Source: Fasciola hepatica (Eukaryota > Platyhelminthes > Trematoda > Plagiorchiida > Fasciolidae). Taken from it: DNA of 64,000 nt. Both the position numbers and the translations under genes were made by a program. Under the pieces are notes generated by a model. The model searched no databases. It saw only the letters and a program-made list of their open reading frames with translations, and had not been told where the DNA came from. This document shows, piece by piece, positions 37,620 through 50,654 of the stretch. Positions within the stretch are counted from its first letter, which is position 1; every line of letters starts with the position of its first letter. Location: the NCBI GenBank assembly GCA_948099385.1, contig CANUEZ040000140.1, forward strand, positions 4,774,001 to 4,838,000, in the 5' to 3' direction.

Positions 37620-39065
37620 TTCCCCGAACGAAAACGGTCTATGCGCATCGTAGTACGTTTTAGTGGAAAGCAAGCTTCGTAACAGAAGTCTAAGTAGCTC
37701 GTAATGTTGTCACTTTGTGCAGACAGATCAGGGTTGCAAAAAACACACAATGTCGAGTGCTTCGTGCTTTCGTAAAAACACCTTCCGGAATGGGCTCTTC
37801 ATTAGGCTTTGGTGATTGCTTTTACTAAAATTTCGGGGAAACCTTTGAGAATACAGTGGTCGGAGCATCCCACTGGGGCTTGCATCACAACGGGAAGGGA
37901 AGCTGGTCCATTCACGAAAAAGTCTACCTCTGGTGTGGAAATTACCAATGTAATAGAGGGACATTAGACTGCGGGATGCCAAGTCTAAACTGTTGAAGTC
38001 ACCAGCGGCTTTAAAATCTGAGTTGTTAATCCACTCTTTTAGTATCGAATAGAATGAACGCATGATAACGAACTACACCAAAAGTGATGTACGTAAACAG
38101 TAATACCTTTTACTTTGGATTTCCTACCTGGCGGTCAGTCCAGCCTATGGCTGATGAACCCATCGAGCTTCGATAACTCATCGTCCACCGCCGAATGAAG
38201 GCATGATTCATGAAACAAAACAACACCATAGCACTCCTTTTCCAAAGATTTCAGCAAGTAGCCGATGTAAGACGACAGGATCAATGGGACACGTACTGAT
38301 CTGCTATTTCTCTTATAGAAAGCAACCTTCCATCCAGCTGGACGCTTACGAATATTTGCAGTCGCATGTTGTTCGATTCCTTTCATTTTACTCCCCACAG
38401 AGTGAGAAAAAGTTCATAATTCAGAGTTTTTATCAGATTCAGCGGTATCTCGTACAAAAATTAAAACACGCACTTTCGGCTGACGGTATGGCCGTTTAAA
38501 ATACCATTTCCATGGAAGCACAGTACAGCTTTTTGCATGTGAATTGCAAGAAATCATCTCTGCAATGCATCACAACTGAGCCCTAACTGGAACTCTAAAT
38601 CGGGTTGTGCTTGTCTGTCATACAAGTCACCACTAGACTATCAGTAGTTTATTTCGTATCAACGTGACATGCAGCTTTGTCGCGCTTTTGTGGTTTTCAG
38701 TGGTGAGCTGAACGTTCACACCTCATGATGAATCACTTCACAAACTAAAACACCCACTATTCATAATGATCACGTAGCCAAGTTATGTAGATCGTATGTA
38801 AATTGTTGCCTTTGTGTTACTTAGACTGCCTAGGCAGAATTCGTCCGTCATAAGAGTCGATTGCTGTGTGATCAGCGGTTTTTGATCATCCCCAAAAAGT
38901 GGTGTGCAAAGAACGCTGTATCATGTAATGTATACGTTCAGCAAGCTGTTAAAGCCGCTCGGAACGTTCGATGTTTGGGTTCTCTTCTCACAGCCGTTCA
39001 CCCGCATGTTAATCTCAGCTGGAGCATTGCGGATAATGACAAATAAACTGAGCTTATTTGTATGT

Positions 39066-39098
39066 ATCTCACAAATACTCGCGAGTAGTATGTGAGAT
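39066..39098. repeat. Extended palindrome with CTCGCGAG core
   Basis: ATCTCACA, two bases, TACTCGCGAGTA, three bases, TGTGAGAT: a 33-base near-perfect palindrome. It shares core and left flank with the sites at 39518-39540, 37076-37089 and 17625-17638. Confidence 0.85.
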
Positions 39099-39104
39099 CG
39101 ATGA

Positions 39105-39345
39105 TACTTTGCTTGGCTTACTGCCTTTTGGCCTCCTCCTTTCATATACAAACCTCTGGTCATTCGACCAACTCTGTAGTCAGAATCACCAGGCCCAAGT
39201 TCAGCTTTTGTCAGAGCTCATCAGTAATGCATGTCCCCCGCTACATCCAGGGCTTGAACCCTGGCCTTATCACTTCTAAGGCGTGTGTTACCACTGCTAC
39301 AACCCAGCCTCGCCCGGGTTGGTCCCAACCACCGAGTTAAGTCTG
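39105..39345 (-). mobile_element. tRNA-derived SINE family A copy
   Basis: On the minus strand the head reads GGGTTGTAGCAGTGGTAAC, then GGCCAGGGTTCAAGCCC (B box-like), then a body matching the family A copies at 43.0 and 48.9 kb ('gagctctgac', 'ggtcgaatgaccagagg'). It lies between two CTCGCGAG palindromes at 39076-39087 and 39527-39540. Confidence 0.68.
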
Positions 39346-39517
39346 TTGAGTTGTTGTCCTCTGTGACAGCCACCAATGCCAGATAGCTTCAAAGGGAGGC
39401 ACGCCACTTGTTCAGTTAGCTCCAAGAGAAGGCCACCTACCATGTCAGGTATTCTCCGCACGATGGGTCATCGTACCCATATCTAAACTTGCTTCGCGTT
39501 CCTTGATATTCGTAAGT

Positions 39518-39540
39518 ATCTCACAACTACTCGCGAGTAG
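39518..39540. repeat. CTACTCGCGAGTAG palindrome with ATCTCACA flank
   Basis: ATCTCACA followed directly by ACTACTCGCGAGTAG. Same element as at 39066, in the same orientation, with a family A SINE between them. Confidence 0.85.
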
Positions 39541-41374
39541 CCAGCCGAGCAAAGTATGCGTTTATTGGTGACACAGTAGGATGAATCATTTCATTAATTA
39601 ATTAATTCAACCACGTCAAAAACTGAATATAGATGTAAGTGTAGTATGACAGGAAAAGATTCCCCTGGAAGCACAAGACCGGTTTCTAGGTTTTGCCGCT
39701 CATCAGATATGCTAGCGTACGGGACACACGCGTTTCCAGTAGCTGAATGGAGATATAAAAGAGAGCACCCAAAATAATTGAAGGTGGAATAGACAAGTTG
39801 AGTGCAACACCAGTTTTCTTCTACGAACTGTACGTATTACTGATTCGTCATCTATACATCTATCAGCTGCGATTACGAACGGCTTTCTTTGAATTCCACA
39901 AGTTGCAAACAGAAATACTGGTCAAGGGCCAAATATCTCACTGAATCAGTCAATCCGTCAATCAGGTTTGTCTCTTAATGCCTTAACTATCAAGATTCCC
40001 CTCATAATAGTCAATCACAAAGTGAGTATCTGGTCTTGAGGCTTGATGAAGATAAGTGTAGACGGAAAACTGACATTTGGCGACATATGATGCATTTTTA
40101 CGCTGATGGACATATCCGGGTTTAATGAAATGTCTGAATACGGGAGAAATTCTCGATAAATTAGTAGTTCTGTAATAATAAATGATCACGTCAGTGAAAA
40201 GTCGTCATAAACCGTAAAGGTGAGTGGGTGCAAGCTTACATCTGATTGGACTCAGTGGTATCTCTATGCAAGAAACATCGTTATTTGGAGCTCCAACTGA
40301 AAAAGTGGTCGAATTCGAGAGGGATAGCCACTCAGATCAGCAAGTAAATAAGTGAACCTTGGGATTACAGATCGAAAAATAGCTCTATGTGGAGTTTGAC
40401 TACTGAATAGTAGTCGGTAGCAAAATACGGCAAGCAGAGTAACACGAACGAAGGGTTACGAATGGTATTGCTTTTTACGACACTATTTCCTGGATGCAAG
40501 CATCCCCATCAGGTACAAACTGCTTGTTTATTGCATTGTAAGTGGTCTTTTGCGCGTTGGCGATAATAATCAGACTACAACAGATTTGAGAATTTTCTAA
40601 CTAATTCGTCATGCTGTTATTGATATCGATATCACAGAGAGGACGATATTAACTCAGCACTTTGATTATTTATCAAGGTAGTTTCAATCAGGCCTCCTTT
40701 TCTGATGTTAAATCGAACTGAAATCAGACAAAAAGTGACAGTTATGAGTGTCTGTTGGGAGTTGGGAATCACAAAATCTTGTTCTTATAGAAATCTGCTG
40801 TGATTCGGCTTCCAGTTAATGGAACACAATACGGTAGAGCACTGCAGCCAAATACAGTGAGAAGATTCGCCCAGTTAAGATTACCGTGAACAGATAACAC
40901 AACAGTCAGCGTTGACAAGTCAATTTAGGATTTACCAGCTGGTTCCTTAACCCTTACCCACAAATAAACTGAAGTCTTCAATAAAATTAAAGTGCAACTC
41001 TACAACCTTGGCCTTCTTTCGATTTCCATGTTCGTGGTTCTGGTTTGAGGTCCTTTCTATACAAGCTGTCAGTTCAAGTATTGTGAATGGCACGGTAGTA
41101 TACAACAAAGTTGGTAGAGTCCAAATGTGAATGTTTTCTCTCATTTCTGGTGTCGATAAACACATGAAAGGTACGATTCACAAAAATATCAGAAATCTCA
41201 GTGGCTCCGGTAAGCATAAATTAGTGGTGTTATTTATGATGGAAGAATCAGGCAGTAGGCATAGAAACGATTGAATCAAGAGCGGATGGTGTAACAGTTA
41301 CCTCATTACTTTCTTTTCCTAAGGCTATGCTGAGATGATGAATGAGTAAATGATGAGGCCTTAGGTGATAGAGA

Positions 41375-41430
41375 GTGAGTGGGTGGATGGGTGAGTGGGT
41401 GGGTGGGTGAGTGAGTGAGTGTCAGTCAGT
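41375..41430. repeat. GTGA/GTGG tetranucleotide repeat
   Basis: Imperfect GTGA, GTGG and GGTG units over about 55 bases. Confidence 0.9.
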
Positions 41431-42904
41431 GAGCGAGACAAATAATCAATGAATGAATGAAAATAAAGGCATCGGGGGGTTACAAGACTAACAGCTGAGA
41501 ATCTGAAGTGTTAGTTGATAACTGGACATCTTGTTCCATCGGCTTTGAGCTCGAAGAAAATTCTCAAGTGGATTACGGAACAATGAGTTATTTCTGAATA
41601 CACTTACCATCATATCCCGTGCCACTTAAAAAAAACAGAGATGAAGTTGAGTCTGGAGAAAGAAAACAGAATCTCCCTAAAATCCTGATAGTTCGAGATA
41701 AAAAAGATAAGGATAAAGAGGGGGAAATTGTTAAAAGTGCTGTTATCATAAGCCGGTTTAAACAGCGGGCTATCAAAGAAACCTTTACTCTCAGTCAGTA
41801 GTAGTAAATACCGGAATTAGCTCAAACCTAACAGAGCAACGACATCAAGCTGCGGTTCATTTTGACCAGTTAACTACCTTACCGCAGCTCATGTATTACC
41901 CGAAATGCCATTGAACCCATCCTGACTATAGGCAATTAATTTTGAACCAACCCGCTCAGGGAGACCAAATTTAGCAAGCAGATGTATCAATCCAATATCA
42001 AATTAAATATGCACACGGATTTTAAGCACGACCCACATAATTCTATTTAGTCCGGATAATGCGCATACGAAGAGTTAGTAATTCCATCTCTGAACAAATG
42101 GCAAAGACAACCGTCTGATTACGAAACACAATGGTCCTTATTGAGGTGGACTGAACCTTAATTTTCAGTCATGCCTTCAATGATGCTCCAAATGGTCTCA
42201 AGTTCCATATTGTCTCCTTCGTCGAGGCTGGTGAACAGAGGCTGGTAAAGAGCCCCCGGAACAATTCCATCTGTATAGACTCTCCTCGCTAATAGACTCC
42301 AAACACTTCAAATCGGGTTTAATTGTGAAGTATGAGCAAGTCGATATATGGTCCTAGTGTTCCAGTACGGTAGCCTACTTCTTGTATATCCGCGCTGCCA
42401 AATTGAAAGTTTTCGGGCGGCGATCGATTTTGCTGAAACATTGGGAAAAGAAATTCATTCAGTGTTCTGATGTAGGAGTCAGCCGGTAACTTCCCTTCAA
42501 TAACCATGACCTGAGATTTTACGTCCACAAAATCGCACCCCAAATCATCACCGGTCTATCACCGAAGGCTCAACGACTGAAATTTAGTTTACTCTTCCTG
42601 AAGTCACCCCAGTAGTACGTGATTCCATCAAGGCCGTGGAACTAAAACCTTTTTAAGCAAAATTTCATATAATTTCATCCAGCTCTCCAACAGATATGAT
42701 TTCTGGCCCATTTATCTTGATCACAGAAAGGACGATTAGTCATTCGAGGCATTGATCTCATATTTCTGAGTAGTAAGTTTGTTGTAAAGTGTGGGAGCTG
42801 CTTTACCCACCTAAAGCTCACATTCGGGCACAACGAATTTTGTAGCTTGGTCATACTTGTAAGTTGATTTGGAGCACGGCACCAGTTTTCTCAGCTTTTT
42901 ATTA

Positions 42905-43430
42905 CATGCTTGAGCATCAGTGCAGTGGAAGTGGTATATACCTCATAGCCACGAAGGCTTACTACACCATTAGGGATAACCAGCGACCAGACACTGAGAC
43001 TTCTAGCGAAGAACCACATAGAGGATAACTTCTGAAAAGCCTTAAGTTAGTGATTCGGATCACCCCGGACTGGAACAGGGTGGCGCAGCTGCAACCCACA
43101 TGCCTTCACGATCAAAGGGCACAGGTTCAAACCCTGGGTATAGCGGTGGATACGCACCGATAAGGGTGAAACTCGATCTGGTAGTTCCGAGTGCAGGTTA
43201 GTCGGATGACCTGGAGTGTGCGCATGAAAGGTGGAGTCTAATGGACAGTCAACCAAACATCCAAGAGCCACATAAGGTCCCAATAGATCAGGTATGGTAA
43301 CAATTCGGACGATAGTGGAATACTCTCAACCTTGGGAAGGCAACCGGTTAAGATGGAGATTCGAGCCTCTTGCCTCCGTGGAGCTAACCGAAGGCTCCAG
43401 ACCACACGACCGCCACCGATGGGGGACTAA
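42905..43430 (-). mobile_element. SINE family B copy, split by a SINE family A insertion
   Basis: The left piece (42905-43024) and right piece (43265-43430) together align with the uninterrupted copy at 56555-56800: 'catagccacgaaggc', 'cagcgaccagac', 'acataaggtcccaatag', 'ggtaacaa' and the tRNA-like end. On the minus strand the head reads GTGTGGTCTGGAGC (A box-like) and AGGCTCGAATCTCC (B box-like). The interruption at 43025-43264 is a family A SINE. Confidence 0.65.
43025..43264 (+). mobile_element. tRNA-derived SINE family A, nested in family B
   Basis: The plus-strand tRNA-like head is GGGTGGCGCAGCTGC ... GGGCACAGGTTCAAACCC (A and B box-like, about 43075-43135), followed by a body with 'gataagggtgaaactcgatctgg' type sequence and 'gtcggatgacctgga'. 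It is flanked by near-identical 13-14-base direct repeats: GAACCACATAGAGG (43011-43024) and GAGCCACATAAGG (43265-43277). These are likely target-site duplications inside SINE B. Confidence 0.7.
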
Positions 43431-44949
43431 TTGGAGGTCTTTCTCCCAACTCCAAGTTTTTCTTTGCAACTTAATGAATTAGATCCTTCAAAACATGACG
43501 AAAAACCATAGATCCCCGGGAAACTTGTTTGTGAATCCAACTTATACTCAATCCCGAATCAAGCATTTTTTCCTTGCTGCATCTCCGGTGGCGTCTGGCT
43601 TCGAGCCATTCTCCCGTGTCGACAAAAGAGATATCACTAATTCCAATAAGAATGTATAGCCTGCGTAAACTCCTTTCGAGATGTAAACCTGACGTGAACA
43701 CTGTTCAGTAACACTTCACTGAATATTTCAGTGCTGAAAATAGTCCACTAACGAATAAGATCGTCTCGTTAGCACCCCAGTTCAGTGTTTTGCCATTCGT
43801 CCCTGAGTGGACTTAACAGCATTTTTCCCACTCTTAGGCACGTTATCTGGGCTGAATCGACTTATCAGGATTATGCTGAAAGTTCATGTGCAAGTTTAAT
43901 TTCATATTTGATTGATGCGTCGACTTGTCAAATTAGGTTTCCGTAAGTGGTTCAGTTGAAATGGAAAGGAAGAAAAACAAGATGGGTCTAACGAAATTTT
44001 ATGCCCTGTGAAAATTACAGCTATCCGCACGGTAATATGCCTGCTTTCTGACCGCGGCTAACTCTTCCTATCAGAAATCTGATGGACAAGCCTGTTTTCC
44101 GACGTGTATCCATTAATTTAGACTGCACCACAAAAATTTAGCCACATCGAATATGGGCTTTCTCAAGTCTTTGTGTGTCTATATCTATTTGTTTTGTCCA
44201 TTCGGGTTTTAGCTTACTTGAACTAGCGAATCCGTCGCACTGGCTACCTGCACTTGACCTATCGTGTTAACTTGAACAGGCAAACGTGACTACGTGAGTG
44301 AATGCTTTCACACTCCACGTGGTGAACGATTAGATTCGCGAGGATTCGCAAAATTAGGAGCCACTCTGAAACTGCACACATGTAACGGACCAATAATTGG
44401 TTTGAATTTTTCATTAGACCAACTCAAATATGTAGACCTACTTTTATAGTGATTAGGTGGTTGTGTGCCACCTATGGGATTGTAAACGGTATTGAACAAA
44501 CGCAATAGCCCAACTGTCATCTGGGACATGTTTAGACAATTGCTGAAAGTAGTTTAGCGAAACAGATGTGTTAGAAATTCCGCAGTAAGTAAAATCAAAG
44601 GAAAATTAAGTTCAACGGAGAACGTTATACGCCAGTCCTGAGCAATGTGAATCTCTTTCCGGAAAGAGGAATCAAGTTGGGCTTTATGTTGTGCAGTGTT
44701 GTCTGTCATCTGAGTAGCCTTTGGTAACTGCGCTACGCTCCTCTGCTAATCAACACGTCATCGAATCGAATGAATTGGTTCACCATGCCCACTGCTTGGC
44801 GATATACATGGTCAGAAATACTTGTGCTTAAACACACTGCTGGATTTTCACTCACTCAGACTTAATGACTCACACATCGAGGATTTCCCATTCAATCCAG
44901 AAAACGCGTCAGCACTGACTGGCAGGTTGCTTCTAATTGCACCCCGTCG

Positions 44950-47480
44950 ACGAAGATGCTAGTCCCATCACTGTTCAGCACCGAAATACTTTCCTTCTTT
45001 ACAGAAGTGCCGGATCTAGCCTTCTTTCTTCGTTCTCGTATCCACGTTCATAGTTGTGTGGCCTGCGTACAAGAATTGGGGCTAAGACCACATGATGTGA
45101 ACTCGCTCATGTTGATAGGTGGCTTCAAACTGTGCCAGCAGAACAGGAACTTCAATTATAAGAAAAGTGGTTCCGGGGTAGTCACGTACGTCAAATCTTC
45201 TTGGCGCAGCGAGTCTGAAGCCGTTTATGCATACTCAGCGAAAAGCACTGACTATTCAGTCACTCAGTGCCATCCTAAAGTTCCTCACGTTTGGATCACC
45301 GTCTTGGTAAACTAATACGTAGCTCCGTTTTGTCTTCAGAACACTATTTATTCTTTCCATGACCCTTTTCGCACCTTCCTATTTCTTTATTGATTAACCA
45401 TTTGCACTTCACATTAGGCTATTTTCATCATGTCCTCAACCAAGTCTCACTGCCTTTGTTCTAACCGATCTTTGTGGTTTTTAACCAGAGAAAATTCTCT
45501 TTTAGATAGGATTACTACCAGTCATCCCGAACTATTACCTCTAAAGTTACGTGCACTTGTCTCAACTAGTGACCATAGTCAGGTTGTGTTGAGATCTAAG
45601 CTATACTCCCGGTCTGACTTCCACTTTTTTCAGACAAACCAGCTAAATTGAAATCCGTCTCCGAAATTTTTCACGTGATAACATCCTCCTCGCAGAAAAG
45701 TACACACGTTGCATCTTCTGGATTTTCTTCCGAAAAGTCGCTAATTAACAATTTTAAACGTTTTGTAGAGACTGTCAATTTAATTTTCGACACATGCTGC
45801 CCCCTGAAATCCATGTTCCTCCGTAAAGGTAGCATTACTTCTCCTGGGTCAAAATCAATAAGAAGGTGGAAAAAACATTTCTACAAAGCAAGGGGAAGAT
45901 TCATAATTAATAAACTCATCGGACTTAATAAAGAATGGCACCGCATATGCTAGTCAGCTCGCGTGCAACTACAACAACAACCGCTTGTGACAAGGTATTT
46001 GGTTTCTATGTGAAAAGAAAACGGAACAAGTGAACTGCCATGCGGACATTGATAGTAATAACATTGCTTTCATCCACCCATCAAAAGACTCTCCAGTTGC
46101 ATCCAATCCAGAAGAGGCTGTGCACACCACCCCGTTCTCTAATGAAGAAGAATTCAAGCTTTCTTGTACCTCAAAAATAACCTCAGGTATTGGTCCTAAT
46201 GATCTATGGTCATTACTTTTACGACGGGATGGTCCTTCTCTGACCGGTGTGTTTAATTGTGTTTTAAACAAAATTTTGTGCTCGTATTCTATTCCCGACT
46301 GTTAGAGGCCCGTTACTGTTTTACTGATACAGAAACCTTTAAATTCTAGTGTCTTAGTCAAACGGTTTCATCCCATTGCTCTAACTTCACCTGGTCTTAA
46401 ACTGATAAACGCGTGCCATTCGTAAGCGCTTAGATTCCTCTGTTAATATTCCCGACAACCCACTCTTCAGTTTGCCTACGGGACTAATAGAATCACTGGG
46501 GTCTCCATCTCCACTCGGGTCCATCACGTAACCAAGTCGTTGGACGTCTCAGCAAAATCTGGGCAATGTGCTTTCTTTTGCCACTCATCCGCTTTCGATT
46601 CTATTCTCCGGACCTTCCTGCCTCATGCGGTGATTTAAATTTTGGTTGATTATTTTACCAGCAGAACGCAGTACACATGACTAGGTTTGAAAACAGCCAA
46701 ATCTTTGGTGAATAATTCTGTACTGCATCAGGGAGCTCTTCTTTCCTCTATTTTTTTCAAACTATATTGGTGACCTGTCATCGTGTTCTCTGGCACATTT
46801 ATTTAGTAGTACCCATGATGTGTTTCGCTGTCTAGCTGTTTCTGAAACCCGGGATTTTAATATTTCTTCCAGTTATCTGTTTCATATTTGTGATTTATCT
46901 GTTCGGTCCTGTTCAACTTTGAATCTGTCCAAATACCTTGAATCCATTTTCATCCTTTCGCGACTAGCTTATCCACATGATCCATCTATCGTTTCCACCG
47001 AAACAATAACTAAAGTGGGTTCTGTCAAATATTTAGGAATCACGGTCTACGGAAACTTGAAGTGGTCGTCTCACGTTTCAGACTGTCCAAGATTTATTTT
47101 TTCTACTATGAAGCTTAGACATTTAAACTTTAGTCACAAAACTAATTCCTTGTCCATTTACCAATGTATTTTCCCGTCCTCCTCTACTGTTCCCCTTTTT
47201 TTTGCCGGTCGAGCAGGACTTCCAATTATTAATTGAGTATATTTCATATCATTACGTGAACCATCTGCTAAGTTGTGTGAACTACACCTGATCGGATGTG
47301 TAAAATTCACCCACAAAGTGATTTCAGAATCCAGTCTTCTATTTTGTGCGGCCGTTTATCCAAGTGTAGTTTTTTCCGCCTCCGCATGTTCTTCGTTTCG
47401 ATCCACACCTCAATATAATATCTACGGAAACCCTATTGTTCCTTATTTGGTCCGAGTTCTCCCAAACCGGGCGTGAGTTT
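44950..47480 (+). mobile_element. Decayed CR1/Jockey-type LINE (endonuclease plus reverse transcriptase)
   Basis: Frames at 44956-45315, 45430-45651, 45648-45953, 46030-46305, 46820-47236 and 47273-47476 follow the order of a LINE ORF2. The endonuclease is marked by GSGVVTYVKSSW at about 45170 and, at its end, DRITTSHPELLPLKLRALVS then TSDHSQVVL. The linker follows, rich in Lys and Arg. Reverse-transcriptase fragments are FHPIALTSPGLKLIN at about 46360, SGQCAFFCHSSAFDSILRTF at about 46570, LHQGALLSSIFFKLY at about 46725 and VGSVKYLGITVYGNLKWSSH at about 47020. The YxDD catalytic block is not recognisable, and many stops and frameshifts intervene. The copy is about 2.5 kb and not autonomous. 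Confidence 0.8.
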
Positions 47481-47632
47481 CGGTTGAATTTCGTAGCCAT
47501 TCATGACTTGTAATCACTCTTCATTTCGTTAATTTTACGGGGTTCTAGGTATAAATCTTTCTTAGCCGAAATGCGGACGTCTGCCGGGGAAAAAATCTGA
47601 TCAGGAACACGGGAGCACACGGACACGTCTCG

Positions 47633-47634
<2 letters not shown>

Positions 47635-47663
<29 letters not shown>
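47635..47663. repeat. CA dinucleotide microsatellite
   Basis: Twenty-nine bases of CA, just 3' of the decayed LINE. Confidence 0.97.
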
Positions 47664-47665
<2 letters not shown>

Positions 47666-48869
47666 GAGTGTTTTGTTTGTACTTTTAATGCTTAACTTCT
47701 GGAGCTCTGTTAAGCACCAAAAATAAGCATGCTTGGACTGGATCGGTGAATAACCCCAAAATGGCTCATATTAAATGTCACCCATATAATCGACAGTGTC
47801 CGTAGTGTCATGGACTGATTGTCGACATTTGTCTAACAATATGGCCAAGCTGTACACGTGTGCACTGAAAATAAAGTACACCAAGCGAAAGCAGTTCTGA
47901 TCGCGCTCTTAGAATTCTCACTCCCATTTCACCCCCAACACCCCGGGCTTTCTAGCTGGATAACCTGAGGAAACTTGCGTAGCCAGAATAAAATTACTTG
48001 ACAGAACAGTGTGGACTATCTATCAGACTTCGAAAAGAGTGATTGTATACCTTCTTCTTTAAACAAAGCTACTTATACACACTGAATAGAAATGGCATCC
48101 TGTCTGAAGATGAGTGCCAATTTACCCAGTGAATAAGTGGATCAGGAGTTATTAGACGATAGAGCTGCAAAACTTGTTCATCTTCTCGTTGTCCTTTATA
48201 GTTGTCCGTCCGGTCTCCCACCCCCAGAAGTTCAGTATCAGTATGTGCTGTGTGAATGCACACACTGAAGCTGATTAGAACGGAATTTGCGGACAAAAGG
48301 CGGGTGGGGAGAAAAATGAAAGTACTATTTTAAATTTCGCACAGAGCAAAAGTCTTGAACGCGAAACTACTTGAGGTGGCAAGTGGACAAACCTGCCTGA
48401 ACTTGTCGCGCTTCAGGTGCGAACCGGTAGTCTTATATCGTGTGTACTATTGAATGGATCCCCACAAAATAAAAGCTGTTGATTGATTCCCTCCCGAGCA
48501 TCATTTGTCGTTGGAGCTTTCACTAAGCCTCAATTAGGCTCTGTGCGATCTTCCTCGAAAAGATTAGTCCTTAAAAGTACTGAAATAATTGGAATTGCTC
48601 TGTGGCCTAATCAGTATTCCAAAGCCACACCAGTTTTTTGGAAACAAAGACAAACATCTGTTCACTGACATATTCAGACCTCGAGATTCGATTACCTCGA
48701 CTCACTTCGCTCTGACTCACCAAATCGTTTCGAAACAATACCCGTATACGAAGACCGTTTGTTTAAAAAATGGTGTGGTTTCTCGTGTCTATCCCATACC
48801 TATGCATCATCTCTTTTGAGGTATGTATGTATGTATAACTTCCAGTCACATAATTATTCTATTTTGGTT

Positions 48870-49013
48870 GACTGTCCATTTGGACTCCACTTTTCACACG
48901 CAAACCTCAGGTCATCCGACCAACGTGCACTGGGAAGCACCAGACTCGAGTTTCGCTCTTGTTAGAGCTCATCAGCGGTGCATATCCTCCGCCACATCCG
49001 GGGTTTGAACCAA
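48870..49013 (-). mobile_element. SINE family A copy, 5'-truncated
   Basis: The minus strand starts at the B box (GGTTCAAACCCCGGATGTGG) and continues through the family A body: 'gctgatgagctct', 'cgaaactcgagtctgg', 'ttggtcggatgacctgagg' and 'gtggagtccaaatggacagtc'. The A box is missing. The body matches 43140-43260 closely. Confidence 0.65.
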
Positions 49014-50654
49014 AATAAATTTCCGCAACCATCTCTATAGATTCAAGTAAACTGATGCTTTTTGGTAAGAATCAAGATTTGAAGAAAACCTATCCACGGG
49101 CAGCCTTCGGCTAAATGATATATTCGTATCACTGCGGACGCTGGGTTTGCCGGACCAGGCTACGCTGTCTTGATCTCTCTGAAGGTATTGGGTGTTAATT
49201 TCCACACGCTACTCTTTAAATTGCTTTAATACCCCAGCCGAAAATACTTATTTATGGAAGTATGCAATCAACTAAATAATAATGGTTACACTTCATTTAT
49301 GCACTCTGCCTTCCACTGAATACGTGGAGTTTCGTGAAATTACTTCAGCTGTCAATAAAAACTACGGCTTTTGCATTGCTCCTAAATTACTATGAACAGC
49401 TCAGTTTTCAAAGTAAATAGAGTTTAACCTGAATTATGTCTTTCAGAATAAATTAAAATACAATGGATCTTATTGGTATTGCTTCTTTTTATGCGATGGT
49501 AGTACCGTATTCAAGATGAAGACGGAGAAGAAGCTACCGAATAAACAAAAACGGGATGAGAATTGGACCAGGGATGGCTATGCTCCGGGCATATTTTTAC
49601 CCACTTTTATTACTCCGGACTGAACAGTGACCATTTTTACCGGATAAACTCACCGCTAACTTCTTACTGCCTACTCCTGACGGCTGGTACGGGGAAGAAA
49701 TATTTTAGCTGTTGTATCTCGTATTCATTCCTGAACGTATTACAGTTAGAAAAATTACCCTGAATAATTTTCACTGTTTTCAAATTTCACTCTTAGCACA
49801 TACAGTTTCTCCTCTTAAAGGGTCCGAATCCAGATGTAGATCCAACGCGATCTGTAACAGAACTTTATCAGATATTTTGTATATAACATATATCCTTCGA
49901 ACTTTTCATTGACCGAACAATCCAGATCCATTATTGGGCAGGAGAGCACCAAGTACGGATACCTGATCAGCGGGAATAACTACGAAGCTAGTCGTGTGCT
50001 TCCGGGGCAATTTCGTTCTTTCATCCATATACAGTACGCTATTACATGTATCAAGTAGTCGGGAGTTTGATGAATACAACTAAGCCTTTATCCGTGATAT
50101 TCCAATTGGTTATTCAGTCAAATCCAATGTGCTTAGTTGTAATATGATTATCAAGGTATTCATTGAATGATTCAACATGCGATGCTAACGCTCGACTCAT
50201 CCTTTGCTATCCGCCAAAGCAGTCGTTTACATCTGTTCTATCCTATTTGTTGGGATCATCGGCTTTGATACTCTTCCATTAGGTCTGGTACATTAGGACT
50301 AAGAGTCTCACTCTTTTTCCGTCAGGCCAAGAAGGCTGGATCCCAACAAATTCCGTCTTATCACCACTACAAGATTGGGAGCCCATTTGTCATCGCTTTA
50401 AATGCGAACAACATAACAAGCATACCACTATCCGCGAATGACATTTCAGCAGACTCCAAAACCTATCCAATTAGCTTAGCTACTTGAGTGCATTCAGTAG
50501 TAGAACTCAAAATTTGTTACTCCTGGCTTCAGTCCCGGTTGGGACTCCACTGACAAGTATTAATGTTGATTAATTCTAACCGTACATTTGGGACTTTTAC
50601 ACATTAGCACCTCTGTGGTGATGCAAGTACGTAAACTTCACAAGTATTCAGTAG

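Larger units (their letters stand above)
37619..42904. other. No gene recognised
   Basis: Holds the SINE A copy and palindromes at 39.07-39.54 kb and the tetranucleotide repeat at 41.4 kb. The open frames at 37728-38063 and 38135-38398 (minus) are unrecognised and lack support. Confidence 0.45.

Noticed and set aside
37511..37750. Open frames with Ile-Tyr runs (also at 5360-5629 and 9859-10122)
   Set aside because: Products of AT microsatellites.
38135..38398. ELSKLDG in a minus-strand frame, also present in the RBPMS-like tail
   Set aside because: Seven-residue coincidence; the flanking DNA does not match.
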